A stretch of 64,000 bases of DNA from Leucobacter sp. OLIS6 (GCF_002752355.1 NZ_MRAV01000016.1:44891-108890); one strand, 5' to 3'. Counted from the first letter of the stretch, positions 55,749 to 63,913 are shown. A program made the numbers and translations. The notes: generated by a model from the sequence alone, not told the origin.

Positions 55749-56971
55749 CCGTCGGCTCCTTCCTGCTGCACGCTCGCGCGCCCGATCACCGCGCGCACCT
55801 GCGCGAGGTCGAATCCGGGATCCGCGGGCGGCTCGCCCGGATGGCGGATCTCCGCTGCGCGCTGCGCAGCGAGCGAGAGCGCGCCGAGCGCCACCGATTC
55901 GGCCCCCAGCCGGGACGGCACGATCTCGGGTTCGACCGGCAGGGTGATCTCGGCGTTGACCGCTCGACGCAGCGGCCCGAGCAGTTCCTCACCGGCGAGC
56001 GAGAGGCCTCCGCCGACGATCACCAGATCGGGATCCACCGCCATCGTGACGATCGCGACGCCGACCGCGAGGCCCTGCGCGAACCGCACGATCTCCTCGC
56101 TGGCGGCCCGATCGCCGGCCGCCGCCGCCCGGAACACCTGCTCGCCGGACTCCGCGCTGCTCCACCGGAGCTTGCCCGTGCTGTCGACCTGGGACGAGAA
56201 CGCGAAGCCGCCGAGGCCGATCTCGCCCGCGACGGAGTGCTTGCCCCGACGGATCTTGCCGTCGATGATGAGGCCGAGCGAGACCCGGTGCCCCGCGAAG
56301 ACGTAGGCCACGTCGTCGACGTGCTTCGCCGCGCCCAGCCGGAACTCGGCGAGCGCCGCGAGCCGGATGTCGTTCTCGACCACGGCGGCGCAACCGAATT
56401 CGGCGCTCAGCAGTCCGGCGAGATCCACGCCCTCCCACTCCGGGAAGTTGTGGGAGATCAGGATCCGGCCCCCGGGGTCGACGACGCCCGAGACCGCCAG
56501 CGCCAGGCAGGAGTAGTGGAGCAACCGCTCCGGGTCGACGCCCGAGTGGCGGAGCGCCGAGCGGACGGTCGCGATGACGAGGGCGATGCGCGCGTCTCCG
56601 TCGATGCCGAGCACGCTCTCGGTCTCGTGCCATCCGACGACGCGGCCGTCGAGCTCGGCGAGCACGACGCGCAGCCGATGGATGCCGACGTCGACGCCGA
56701 CGAGGAGGCCTGCATCGGCGCAGAACTCGAAGAACCGGGCGGGGCGTCCGGCACGACGCTCGCCGGCATCGGCGTCGTCGACCACGCGCGCGAGCCCGAG
56801 CTCCCGCAGCCGGGACAGCTCGGCGTCGACGGTCGGGCGGGACAGTCCCGTGCGCTCCGCGATCTGGGTCACGCTGGCGCGCCCGCTCTCGAGCAGCGCC
56901 GCGGCCACGCGCGCGTTCACCGTGCTCGGCAGCCCGCTGCTTCCGGGTGCATCGCTCGCAATGGGTGTCAT
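55745..56971 (-). CDS. ROK-family transcriptional regulator
   Basis: A 408-residue regulator with an N-terminal winged helix (RASVTQIAERTGLSRPTVDAE) and a sugar-kinase-like ROK domain (VGVDVGIHRLRVVLAELDG, ENDIRLAALAEFRLG, GEIGLGGF). The CxCGxxGC zinc block of many ROK proteins is not seen, so it is not likely to be a kinase. It is the first gene of the sugar operon and has a near-perfect palindrome upstream, suggesting autoregulated repression relieved by the sugar. Confidence 0.9.
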   Translation of the reverse strand: MTPIASDAPGSSGLPSTVNARVAAALLESGRASVTQIAERTGLSRPTVDAELSRLRELGLARVVDDADAGERRAGRPARFFEFCADAGLLVGVDVGIHRLRVVLAELDGRVVGWHETESVLGIDGDARIALVIATVRSALRHSGVDPERLLHYSCLALAVSGVVDPGGRILISHNFPEWEGVDLAGLLSAEFGCAAVVENDIRLAALAEFRLGAAKHVDDVAYVFAGHRVSLGLIIDGKIRRGKHSVAGEIGLGGFAFSSQVDSTGKLRWSSAESGEQVFRAAAAGDRAASEEIVRFAQGLAVGVAIVTMAVDPDLVIVGGGLSLAGEELLGPLRRAVNAEITLPVEPEIVPSRLGAESVALGALSLAAQRAAEIRHPGEPPADPGFDLAQVRAVIGRASVQQEGADG

Positions 56972-56988
56972 GGGACCTCGCCGTCCGA

Positions 56989-57011
56989 ATTAAGAAAGTG
57001 ACTTTCGTAAT
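56989..57011 (-). promoter_or_regulatory. ROK operator (23-bp near-perfect palindrome)
   Basis: The arms ATTAAGAAAGT and ACTTTCGTAAT flank a central G and match at 10 of 11 pairs. It lies 18-40 bp before the ROK start codon, among AT-rich promoter-like sequence that stands out from the GC-rich surroundings. Confidence 0.75.
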
Positions 57012-57087
57012 ATGCTCGCAAGTAGACCACGCACCATCAAGACATGTCAAGACATGCCGCGAAGCGGGACGGTTCCTGCCCGAATAC

Positions 57088-57501
57088 TCAGCCGAGCAGC
57101 GCCAGGCCCCAGAATCCGGCCGCCGCAGCGAGGGTCGACAGCGCGGCCGTGCCGCCCGCGTAACCGAGGGCGGCATTCCAGCGACGCGCCGCGATCAGGC
57201 GGGCCGCGTCGACGCTCGCGGTCGAGAATGTCGTGTATCCGCCGAGGAACCCGGTGCCGAGCACCGCGAACCACTCGTGCGGCAGCACCTGCGCTCCCCC
57301 TGCGAGGCCGGCGAGCGCGGCGAGGATGCCGAGCACCAGGGAGCCCGACACGTTGATGAGCAGCGTCGCCCAGGGGAAACCCCGGGACCCGGGGCGCTCC
57401 AGTTTCCGCAGCAGCGGCTGCATCGCCGCGTCGAACGAGAACCGGGCGACGGCGCCCACGCCGCCGGCGAGCGCGACACCCAGCAGGAGGAGCGGAGTCA
57501 C
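57088..57501 (-). CDS. crcB: CrcB/Fluc-family fluoride channel subunit (second)
   Basis: A 137-residue four-helix membrane protein. It has the CrcB signature GTGFLGGYTTFST, the N-terminal GGVGAVARF, and TLLINVSGSLVLGI with the conserved Asn. Fluc channels are dual-topology dimers; Actinobacteria often carry two adjacent unequal subunits that form a heterodimer. Its start overlaps the previous crcB by 4 bp. Confidence 0.93.
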   Translation of the reverse strand: MTPLLLLGVALAGGVGAVARFSFDAAMQPLLRKLERPGSRGFPWATLLINVSGSLVLGILAALAGLAGGAQVLPHEWFAVLGTGFLGGYTTFSTASVDAARLIAARRWNAALGYAGGTAALSTLAAAAGFWGLALLG

Positions 57502-57905
57502 GCAGGTTCCTCCCTCCGGCGACGCAACCGGCCGCCGAGGAGGATCCCCAGCGTCGCAGCGGCGATGCCGAGCAGGACCGAGAGCGCGAGATAGCCGATC
57601 CCGCCCCAGGGCGATCCCCCGTGGGCGAGCTCGATCGCGCCGAGCGCGAGCGTGCTGTAGGTCGTGAAGCCGCCCATCACTCCGGTGCCGAGCAGCAGCC
57701 GCAGGTCGGCGACCGCCACGGGCTCGGGAACGGGTCGCAGCAGCGCTTCCAGCAGGATCCCGAGCAGGAGCGCTCCGAGCACGTTGATGACGAGGATCGC
57801 GATGGGGAATCCGCCCGGCTTCGGGATCGCGGCGTCGAGCACCGCTCGCACCCCGGTCCCGACCGAACCGCCGACGAAGACGAGCAGCAGCGCGCGGATC
57901 CTCAC
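57498..57905 (-). CDS. crcB: CrcB/Fluc-family fluoride channel subunit (first)
   Basis: A 135-residue four-helix protein with GGSVGTGVRAVLD, ILVINVLGALLLGI and GTGVMGGFTTYST. I use GTG 57905, which follows GAGAGGGGATC and gives a normal length, instead of an upstream frame that adds 45 residues. It lies 49 bp downstream of the nucleosidase gene. No fluoride riboswitch fits in the gap. Confidence 0.92.
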   Translation of the reverse strand: MRIRALLLVFVGGSVGTGVRAVLDAAIPKPGGFPIAILVINVLGALLLGILLEALLRPVPEPVAVADLRLLLGTGVMGGFTTYSTLALGAIELAHGGSPWGGIGYLALSVLLGIAAATLGILLGGRLRRRREEPA

Positions 57906-57954
57906 GACGATCCCCTCTCTGCCCCTCCTGCGGAGCGGTACGGACTTCTGGCGG

Positions 57955-58557
57955 TCAGACGAAGAGTTCGGGAAGCTCCGCTTCGGCGAACGCTCGCAGC
58001 TGCTCGCTCTTGCGGAACACGATGGTGTCCCACTCCTCATCGGTGGTGGAGCTGTCGGCGAAGTCCGACGGGACCTTCAGGATCACGAGTTCCAAATCGA
58101 AGCGGGCGCAGAGTGCCGCGATCGCGTAGCTCTCCATGTCGACGAGTTCGGCGCCGAGTTCGGCGATGCGGGTGCGCTGCGCGTCGTCCTGGACGAACAC
58201 GTCGCCCGTCGCGACCGTCAGTTTCGGCGCGAAGACCGGACCGCGCGGTTCGATCGCGGGTGAGGGCAGTGAGAAGTCGTGCTGCTTCACGGCGCCGATC
58301 TGGTAGACGGTGTCGAGGTCGGGGCCGTGGTCGACGACGCCGGCGGTGCCGAGCACGATGACGCGCGACACGGATCCGGCACGGTCCGCCAGTTCGCCGG
58401 CGAGCGAGACCGCTGCATTCACCTTGCCGACCCCGGTGACGAGGTGCGGGACGTCGCTGAACGCGGATGCTTCGTCACGATGCGCGAAGACCAGCAGGGT
58501 GGATCCGGGGGCGGCCGTTCGCTGCGGCGCTTGCGCCGTGGATTCTCCGTGCTGCAT
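57955..58557 (-). CDS. MTA/SAH-type nucleosidase (phosphorylase superfamily)
   Basis: A 200-residue nucleoside phosphorylase-fold protein. It carries LVTGVGKVNAAVSL, the ribose-binding AELVDMESYAIAALC (Glu-Met-Glu type), and KVPSDFADSS with the likely catalytic Asp. It is shorter than Pfs (~230) and diverged. The proximity of luxS, about 0.8 kb away, fits SAH nucleosidase activity that supplies S-ribosylhomocysteine to LuxS (inference). AAAGGG precedes the ATG. Confidence 0.78.
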   Translation of the reverse strand: MQHGESTAQAPQRTAAPGSTLLVFAHRDEASAFSDVPHLVTGVGKVNAAVSLAGELADRAGSVSRVIVLGTAGVVDHGPDLDTVYQIGAVKQHDFSLPSPAIEPRGPVFAPKLTVATGDVFVQDDAQRTRIAELGAELVDMESYAIAALCARFDLELVILKVPSDFADSSTTDEEWDTIVFRKSEQLRAFAEAELPELFV

Positions 58558-58914
58558 GCCGCCCTTTCCGCGTCTTCGTGCGTTTTCGGCGCGATTCGAA
58601 GCCGCGCACGGGCAGAGTCTAGCAATTCTCGAACTTTTCGGTTATGCTCGTGGATTGAGCTTGCGCAGCCGCATGCCGTGTCCGCCAGAAGCCATTCATT
58701 GGCCGGCGTCGACACCGGCTCGCTCCCGGCCGCAGCGCTCCATTCCACCGGGATCCACGGATCCGCTCCGAGGCGTTCACACGAACGTTCCGATCCCACC
58801 GGTCGACCGCATTCGCGTTCGATCACGTACCGCGTTCCCGCCGTTCGGCGAGGAACGCTCGGCGCCGCGCCGCGATTCGCGGGCGGCTGCCGCACACACA
58901 GAAAGGACAGCACC
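58558..58914. other. 357-bp divergent intergenic region
   Basis: No convincing gene is seen. It has a TAGACT hexamer on the minus strand (58616-58621), upstream of the nucleosidase, and an extended GGTTATGCT on the plus strand (-10 TATGCT at 58643-58648), a candidate rightward promoter for the orphan gene. That implies a ~260-nt leader. The -35 boxes are weak. Confidence 0.4.
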
Positions 58915-59211
58915 ATGCAGCACACTCTGCACGCCAGCGATGTCGCGACGCGCCGCTTTGCACCGGTCGCTCCCGTCGCGCAGGCCTCGCGCACCCCGTA
59001 CCACGCCCTCGGCACCGATTCCGCTCCGCGGATCCCGGCTTGGGCCGAACACCGTTCGGTGTACCGGGGTTCCGGTCGCACGCTCTACCTCGTCGAGACG
59101 AAGAATCTCGATGCTGCGGGCAACGACCTGCAGCGCCTCTCGGCCGGTGGCTGGGATGTTCGCGTCGAGCGTTCGGCCGATTCGGCTCGGGTCGCTCTGA
59201 TGGCGGCCTGA
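58915..59211 (+). CDS. small orphan protein between the nucleosidase and luxS
   Basis: A 98-residue protein I do not recognise. The ATG at 58915 follows AGAAAGGACAG, a good ribosome site. The first half is Ala/Pro/Arg-rich and probably disordered. The second half ([20 protein letters not shown] to the end) looks like a compact beta-alpha-beta unit. There is no signal peptide or membrane segment. It is followed by a stem-loop and then luxS on the same strand. Confidence 0.6.
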   Translation: MQHTLHASDVATRRFAPVAPVAQASRTPYHALGTDSAPRIPAWAEHRSVYRGSGRTLYLVETKNLDAAGNDLQRLSAGGWDVRVERSADSARVALMAA

Positions 59212-59218
59212 CCGCCGC

Positions 59219-59256
59219 GACAGCGCGGGCGCGGGCGCGAGCGCGCTCGCGCTGTC
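59219..59256 (+). terminator. hairpin after the small orphan gene
   Basis: The outer arms GACAGCGCG/CGCGCTGTC (9 bp) enclose further GC-rich palindromic sequence. It begins 7 bp after the stop. Without a U-tract it may only attenuate. Confidence 0.5.
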
Positions 59257-59281
59257 ATCCGCGGTCACGCGGGCCCGTTTC

Positions 59282-59336
59282 ACGGCGGTGCGGCGTAGCG
59301 TGGGTTCGGAAGAACCCTGCTGCGCCGCACCGCCGT
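59282..59336 (+). promoter_or_regulatory. very long structured hairpin in the luxS leader
   Basis: A perfect 14-bp outer stem (ACGGCGGTGCGGCG with CGCCGCACCGCCGT) continues through AGC/GCT with G-T wobbles and one bulged T into a 6-bp stem GGGTTC/GAACCC capped by a GGAA tetraloop. This makes about 25 pairs in 55 nt, ending 56 nt before the luxS GTG. A T-rich stretch (CATTTGCTTCGTTTC) follows. It could be an attenuator, a terminator for the upstream gene, or a cis-regulatory RNA. It matches no SAM or SAH riboswitch core that I recognise. Confidence 0.65.
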
Positions 59337-59392
59337 TCTGCTTCCAGCATTTGCTTCGTTTCGGTGCGACGCACAAGATCCGAGGAGGAGCC

Positions 59393-59884
59393 GTGGGCGA
59401 AGTCGAGTTGGCCGAGGTCGAGAGCTTCGCGCTCGATCACACGAAGGTGCGTGCGCCGTATGTGCGCCTCATCGGGGTGGAGCGCGGACCGAGGGGCGAT
59501 GCGATCTCGAACTTCGATATTCGGCTGGTGCAGCCGAACGAGGGCGAGATTCCGACCGCCGGGCTGCACACGATCGAGCACACGATCGCGGGTCTGCTGC
59601 GCACTCGTCTGGACGGTGTGATCGATATTTCTCCGTTCGGCTGCCGCACCGGCTTCCACCTGATCGTGTGGGGCGAGCCGGGCAACGCGGAAGTCGCGTC
59701 TGCGATCAAGGCGTCGCTCGCAGATATCGCCGAACGGGTGACCTGGGACGATGTCCCCGGCACGGACGCGGTGAGCTGCGGCAACTACCGCGACCACAGC
59801 CTGCACTCGGCCCGCGAGTGGTCGCGCGCCGTGCTGGAGCAGGGCATCAGCGTCGACGCGTTCGATCGTTCGGTGCTCGCCTAG
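59393..59884 (+). CDS. luxS: S-ribosylhomocysteine lyase LuxS (AI-2 synthase)
   Basis: A 163-residue metalloenzyme that splits S-ribosylhomocysteine into homocysteine and DPD, the AI-2 precursor. The metal ligands His59 and His63 (HTIEH) and Cys129 (SCGNYRDH), the general base Glu62 and the catalytic Cys84 (FGCRTGFH) are all present, matching the B. subtilis enzyme. The GTG start at 59393 follows GAGGAGGAG. LuxS is patchy in Actinobacteria. The final 4 bp overlap the stop of the convergent CPBP gene. Confidence 0.96.
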   Translation: MGEVELAEVESFALDHTKVRAPYVRLIGVERGPRGDAISNFDIRLVQPNEGEIPTAGLHTIEHTIAGLLRTRLDGVIDISPFGCRTGFHLIVWGEPGNAEVASAIKASLADIAERVTWDDVPGTDAVSCGNYRDHSLHSAREWSRAVLEQGISVDAFDRSVLA

Positions 59885-61119
59885 GTCTGCTCCCGCTCGG
59901 TGTCGGCTCGGGGGTGCTCCCGTTCCGTGCCGGCCCGGGGCTGTTCCTGTTCGGCGCCTGTCCGGCTCGGCGTACCGTTCGGTGCCGATACCGGGGTCGG
60001 CGGAGCTGACGGCTCCGACAGATCTCGCGAGCTCGGGGCTTCGGAAGCGCGTCGAGGCGCGAGCTCCGGCTGCGCTCGGAACTGACCGGACAGTCCGAGT
60101 CCGAGGGCGACCGCGCCGAGCACGATCCAGCCCGCGGCACCGAGCGGACTGACGAGTGCCGGATCGAGCGGAGCCCCGGACGCCGCGAGCAGCATGAAGG
60201 TGCCCGCCGCGGCGTTCAGCGCGCCGTGTCCGACGACGGCGGGCCAGACCGATCCACTGCGCAGACGGAGCCAGCCGAAGAATACGCCCCAGGCCACGCA
60301 GCCGAGCACCATGAACGCGACGCCGGTCCAGTCGGTGCGGCCGAAGTTGTAGCCCAGCAGGATCAGCGGCGAGTGCCAGAGGCCCCAGATCACGCCGGAT
60401 CCGAGGAGCGCCGGCCAGGTACCGAGCGGCCGCAGGGCGGGCAGCAGCCATCCGCGCCAACCCACCTCTTCGCCGAAGGCGAGGAGCGAGTTGAACAGCG
60501 CCCCGAAGGGCATGGAGATCAGCTGGATCGCCACGAGTACCGCGATGGGCGGAAGCGCTTCGATCGGGTTCTGCGCGGGGAGGGACGCACGGATGGCGTC
60601 CGCGTAGGCGGAGAACCCGACGAGGTCGAGCCGCAGCCAGCCGCACGCGGCGGCGACGCCGACGGTGGCGAAGGTCAGCAGAATCGGCAGGAATAGCGCA
60701 GCGACCGTGAACCACACGACCCGCTTCGCCGGACGGAGCGGCCACATTCCGAGGAACCGCAGGAACCCGCCTCGCTCCTCGGGCGCGACACCGCGGCGCC
60801 TCTCGAGACGTCGCCCGGGCGCGCCCATGAGCCGCACCACCAGCACAGCGATACCCGGAGTGAACATGGTGGCGGAGGCCAACAGGCTGAACAGCGTCGG
60901 GAACGCGGGGGTCTTCGGATCCAAGGTCCAGAGCGGGAGGCATACGAGCCAGGCCAGGCCGAACGACACGACGATGAACACGGCGACCGATCCCCAGGGA
61001 ACCGCGGACGCACTACGCCAGGCTTCGACCGGCCCGGCAGGCGGCGCAGGAGCAGCAGCGCCCCCGGGCGCGCCCCCGTCTGGACGCCCCGGAAGCACCG
61101 GCAGTTCGGGATCGCTCAC
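59881..61119 (-). CDS. CPBP-family intramembrane metalloprotease
   Basis: A 412-residue membrane protein with ~8 helices. The Abi/CPBP motifs [11 protein letters not shown], the [11 protein letters not shown]is and the GHGALN His are intact. Pro/Ser/Glu-rich tails flank the membrane part: about 50 residues N-terminal and ~75 C-terminal. CPBP proteins include bacteriocin-immunity factors and prenyl-protein-type proteases. GTG 61119 overlaps the DUF1648 stop (GTGA). It is the last gene of a three-gene operon. Confidence 0.85.
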   Translation of the reverse strand: MSDPELPVLPGRPDGGAPGGAAAPAPPAGPVEAWRSASAVPWGSVAVFIVVSFGLAWLVCLPLWTLDPKTPAFPTLFSLLASATMFTPGIAVLVVRLMGAPGRRLERRRGVAPEERGGFLRFLGMWPLRPAKRVVWFTVAALFLPILLTFATVGVAAACGWLRLDLVGFSAYADAIRASLPAQNPIEALPPIAVLVAIQLISMPFGALFNSLLAFGEEVGWRGWLLPALRPLGTWPALLGSGVIWGLWHSPLILLGYNFGRTDWTGVAFMVLGCVAWGVFFGWLRLRSGSVWPAVVGHGALNAAAGTFMLLAASGAPLDPALVSPLGAAGWIVLGAVALGLGLSGQFRAQPELAPRRASEAPSSRDLSEPSAPPTPVSAPNGTPSRTGAEQEQPRAGTEREHPRADTEREQT

Positions 61120-62225
61120 CGTGCGCCCTCCGATCCGGCGTCGGTGCCCGGGCCCGTGCCCGTGCCCGCGCTGCGAGCGGCCGCAGCGAGCACGGCTGCG
61201 CCGGTCTCCGCGTCGTCGACGGTAATGCCGAAGATGCTCCCGCTGCGACGCGTGACGACGATCCCCGGGCCTGTGCGCAGGACGATGCCGAACCGTCCCG
61301 GCATCCACCGGACCCCCCATCCCCCGAACTCGCCGAGGGGATTGATCTCGGAAGCCGCCACTCGGTCGATATCGGCCGCGTGCACGCGCACGACCGGCCA
61401 ACCGAGCATCGATCGTGCTTCCAGGCCCGCCGCGTCGATGCGCACGCGGAAACCGATGGTCGTCACGATCAGCACGCTCACCAGCGCTCCCACCAGCGCG
61501 AGGTACCACCATCCCGGGAACTGCGCGACGAGGCTGCTCACGCAGAGGATCAGCATGAGCGCGACCATGATCCCTGCGAACCATCGATAGCCTGCGTTCG
61601 GCAGAGAGCGACCGATCCAGACCGCTCGCTCGTGCTCGGACAGCGGGAACGGCTCACTGTCGGCTGAAGCCGGCGCCGCGACCGTAACCTTGGGTTGCGC
61701 GAACCACCCCAGCACTCCGGCAGCGACGGCCGAGAGCAGGGCGATCACCATCGGACCGGCGACGGTCCCAACAGTACGGGCGTCTGCGACATCGAGCTGG
61801 ATCTGCACGAGCCCGGCGATGAGCACCGAGATGAACACGATCGTCGCCGCCCCGAAGACGGCGAGAAGCCGCGAGGCGCTCGACCACACGGGGAATCCAG
61901 TCCGCCGCCCGCGGGGGATCAACAGGATCACGGCGAAGATGAGCGTCATGCCGACCCCGGTGATGGCGAAGAACAGGATGTTGCTCCAGGGGTCGGAGAA
62001 GCCGTCCGGCCCGCCGCTGCCGCCCCAGTGCGTAGCGATCGGGTCAGGCAGGCGCGGGATCCAGAGAATCTGCAGGAGCACGCCCAGCGCCACCATGATG
62101 AGCGGCGCCCAGACCCCGACCCACAGCGCGGCGCGGCGCGCACGTGCGACATCGGAGGAGAGCGCTCCGCGCATCGCGCCGGGTGCGTTCGAGGGGTCCG
62201 GGACGCCGGTCCGGTCTGTGGTCAT
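61116..62225 (-). CDS. DUF1648 (SdpI-like) membrane protein
   Basis: A 369-residue protein with about seven membrane helices. The N-terminal DUF1648 block has the family core WIPRLPDPIATHWGGSGGPD. The C-terminal third is a soluble PH-like/DUF region (RVRIDAAGLEARSMLGWPVV). SdpI, the SDP toxin-immunity protein of Bacillus, shares DUF1648. ATG 62225 follows AGGAGT and overlaps the GntR stop by 4 bp. Confidence 0.82.
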   Translation of the reverse strand: MTTDRTGVPDPSNAPGAMRGALSSDVARARRAALWVGVWAPLIMVALGVLLQILWIPRLPDPIATHWGGSGGPDGFSDPWSNILFFAITGVGMTLIFAVILLIPRGRRTGFPVWSSASRLLAVFGAATIVFISVLIAGLVQIQLDVADARTVGTVAGPMVIALLSAVAAGVLGWFAQPKVTVAAPASADSEPFPLSEHERAVWIGRSLPNAGYRWFAGIMVALMLILCVSSLVAQFPGWWYLALVGALVSVLIVTTIGFRVRIDAAGLEARSMLGWPVVRVHAADIDRVAASEINPLGEFGGWGVRWMPGRFGIVLRTGPGIVVTRRSGSIFGITVDDAETGAAVLAAAARSAGTGTGPGTDAGSEGAR

Positions 62226-62614
62226 CGGAGACTCCTGTCTGATTCGGATACGGCTTCGCCACGGTGATGCGCGGGATCGGTGATCATCGCCGCGAGGGTG
62301 CTCGGCGCGACCCCGAGGACTCGGGCGCGGGCCACCAGGACCGCGACGTCGGCGTGCAGGGCGACCAGCTTGGGAGCGGCCTCCGTGACCACCGCGCCGC
62401 GCCCCCTGCGGAGGTCGACGAGGCCCTCGTCTCGGAGCTCCTGATAGGCGTGGAGCACTGTGTGCGCATTGATCCCGAGGCCCGCTGCGATCTCGCGGGC
62501 CGGTGGAAGCAGTTGCCCGGCGAAGACGCGCTGCGCGGCGATCGACCCACGAATGGAGTCGGCGATCTGCGCGTAGATGGGCCGCTCGCTCGCGGCATCG
62601 ATCCGGACCAGCAT
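62222..62614 (-). CDS. GntR-family regulator, YtrA type
   Basis: A 130-residue regulator with a winged helix (PIYAQIADSIRGSIAAQRVF, GINAHTVLHAYQELRDEGLV) and a short helical tail without a FCD or UTRA domain, typical of the YtrA subgroup that controls transporter or envelope-stress operons. ATG 62614 has GGGGG upstream. It is the first gene of the GntR-DUF1648-CPBP operon and is probably autoregulatory. Confidence 0.88.
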   Translation of the reverse strand: MLVRIDAASERPIYAQIADSIRGSIAAQRVFAGQLLPPAREIAAGLGINAHTVLHAYQELRDEGLVDLRRGRGAVVTEAAPKLVALHADVAVLVARARVLGVAPSTLAAMITDPAHHRGEAVSESDRSLR

Positions 62615-62635
62615 ACGCACCCCCTGATGTCAAAA

Positions 62636-62641
62636 ATTATA
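62636..62641 (-). promoter_or_regulatory. consensus -10 box TATAAT for the GntR operon
   Basis: A perfect TATAAT on the minus strand lies 22 bp before the GntR start, in AT-rich sequence rare in this genome. No strong -35 box was found at 16-18 bp. Confidence 0.6.
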
Positions 62642-62687
62642 GCCGAATATGAACTTTTACCGATATGACAATCCGATTTCCTTGGGA

Positions 62688-63719
62688 TCAGTTCGGCAGG
62701 AGCGCAACCTCCACGAGGGCAGGGGCCTGAACCCGGCCGAGCTTCTGCGCGAGTCGAACGATCAGACGCCCGCGGGCACCGGGCTCGAACAGGTCGATGG
62801 AATGCGCTCGGATCACCGTCCAGCCGGCGTCCCGCGCCCGATCGAGCCGCCGGTTGTCGCGCAGGTACTGCGCGCGGCTCGTGCGATGCTGTTCTCCGTC
62901 GTACTCGAGGATGACCCGCCGCTCGACGCAGACCAGGTCGAAACGGCCGATGACGCCCGCGCCGTCGCTGACTTCGACCTGGAACTCGAAGTACCCGGCC
63001 AGTCCGTACGCTTCGAGCAGCAGCCGGAGCAGCGTCTCCATGCGTGACTCCGCGCCGACCCGAGCGAGGCCGAGCGCTCGTCTGAGCCGCCGCGCACCGC
63101 GCCCGGTGAAGGTCGCTGCGCCTGCACGAAGCGCGTCGAGATCGGCAAGCGCCCAGACCAGTCCCCCGGTACGCCGTTCCCTGATGGCGTGATCCACCGC
63201 CACGACCAGCTCGATGAGCGGGAGTTCTGCGGCGGACTGCCGCAGCGCACGCTCGATGGGCACCACCGGAATCGGCGGCAGACCAGATTCCGGCATGATC
63301 CACGGGCGGATCTCGGTCGACTCGATCCAGACCGCCTCGAAGCCGTCCGCGGAGATGTGGCCGATCGTGCCCGCTGCCCTTCGGGCATGCGCCGGCGAAG
63401 GAATGGTCAGATGTACTGGCTGGTCTGCGTTGGCGCGTATGGGGCATTCGAACAGCCGCAGAGCGGTCGAATGACTGAAGGCTTCCCCGTGTCGCAACAC
63501 CGGCACGAAGGACAGCACTTGCATGATCCATCGGTCTTCGCGTGTCTGTAATTCGAGCGACGCCTTCGCGTCTGCGGAGAGCCAGTGAGCACCGTGCGGC
63601 GTTGGCGCGAACCGCCGGTGCCAGAGCACCCGATCGCTCACGCCGGAGACCCGCGCTTCGGCGCGCGAAAAGGGCCCTCGGGCGAGATGCCCGGGAAGCG
63701 CGGTCTGCCGTCGTGTCAT
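62688..63719 (-). CDS. DUF559-type nuclease-fold protein (Vsr-like)
   Basis: A 343-residue protein common in Actinobacteria, ending in a Vsr/DUF559-like endonuclease fold: the acidic sites are in FDLVCVERRVILEYDGEQH and the helix SRAQYLRDNRRLDRARDAGW. The N-terminal part (GPFSRAEARVSGVSDRVLWH) resembles an AbiEi-type winged helix. Its role is unknown. I prefer ATG 63719, with CAAACT 6 nt upstream; GTG 63764 is the alternative. Confidence 0.75.
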   Translation of the reverse strand: MTRRQTALPGHLARGPFSRAEARVSGVSDRVLWHRRFAPTPHGAHWLSADAKASLELQTREDRWIMQVLSFVPVLRHGEAFSHSTALRLFECPIRANADQPVHLTIPSPAHARRAAGTIGHISADGFEAVWIESTEIRPWIMPESGLPPIPVVPIERALRQSAAELPLIELVVAVDHAIRERRTGGLVWALADLDALRAGAATFTGRGARRLRRALGLARVGAESRMETLLRLLLEAYGLAGYFEFQVEVSDGAGVIGRFDLVCVERRVILEYDGEQHRTSRAQYLRDNRRLDRARDAGWTVIRAHSIDLFEPGARGRLIVRLAQKLGRVQAPALVEVALLPN

Positions 63720-63839
63720 TGCAGCAGTTTGCCGGGAGGAAGCCACCGTTCTCGGGTTATCCACTGCTCGTGGAGACCATTCGGACGCAACGCTCGATGT
63801 TGACGATGACTCGTTCCTGCGGCGGTCACCAAGAACGAA

Positions 63840-63897
63840 TCGACCGGCCCCAAATGAACCTTTTCTCGAGAGGAATGGTCAATTTGGGTCCAGTCGA
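63840..63897. repeat. imperfect inverted repeat at the contig end
   Basis: TCGACCGGCCCCAAATGAACC (split: TCGACCGG, CCCCAAAT, GAACC) and the inverse of TCGACTGG, ACCCAAAT, TGACC face each other across a CTCGAGAGG centre. Resemblance to insertion-sequence end repeats (IS21-like) is from memory only and is unverified. Confidence 0.5.
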
Positions 63898-63913
63898 TGC
63901 GAGGGAGGGAGGG

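Noticed and set aside
57906..57954. Fluoride riboswitch before crcB
   Set aside because: The 49-bp gap is too short, and I see no pseudoknot-like conserved core.
59212..59392. SAM or SAH riboswitch upstream of luxS
   Set aside because: The hairpin is long but the conserved core sequences of known SAM/SAH classes are absent, so I report only an unassigned structure.
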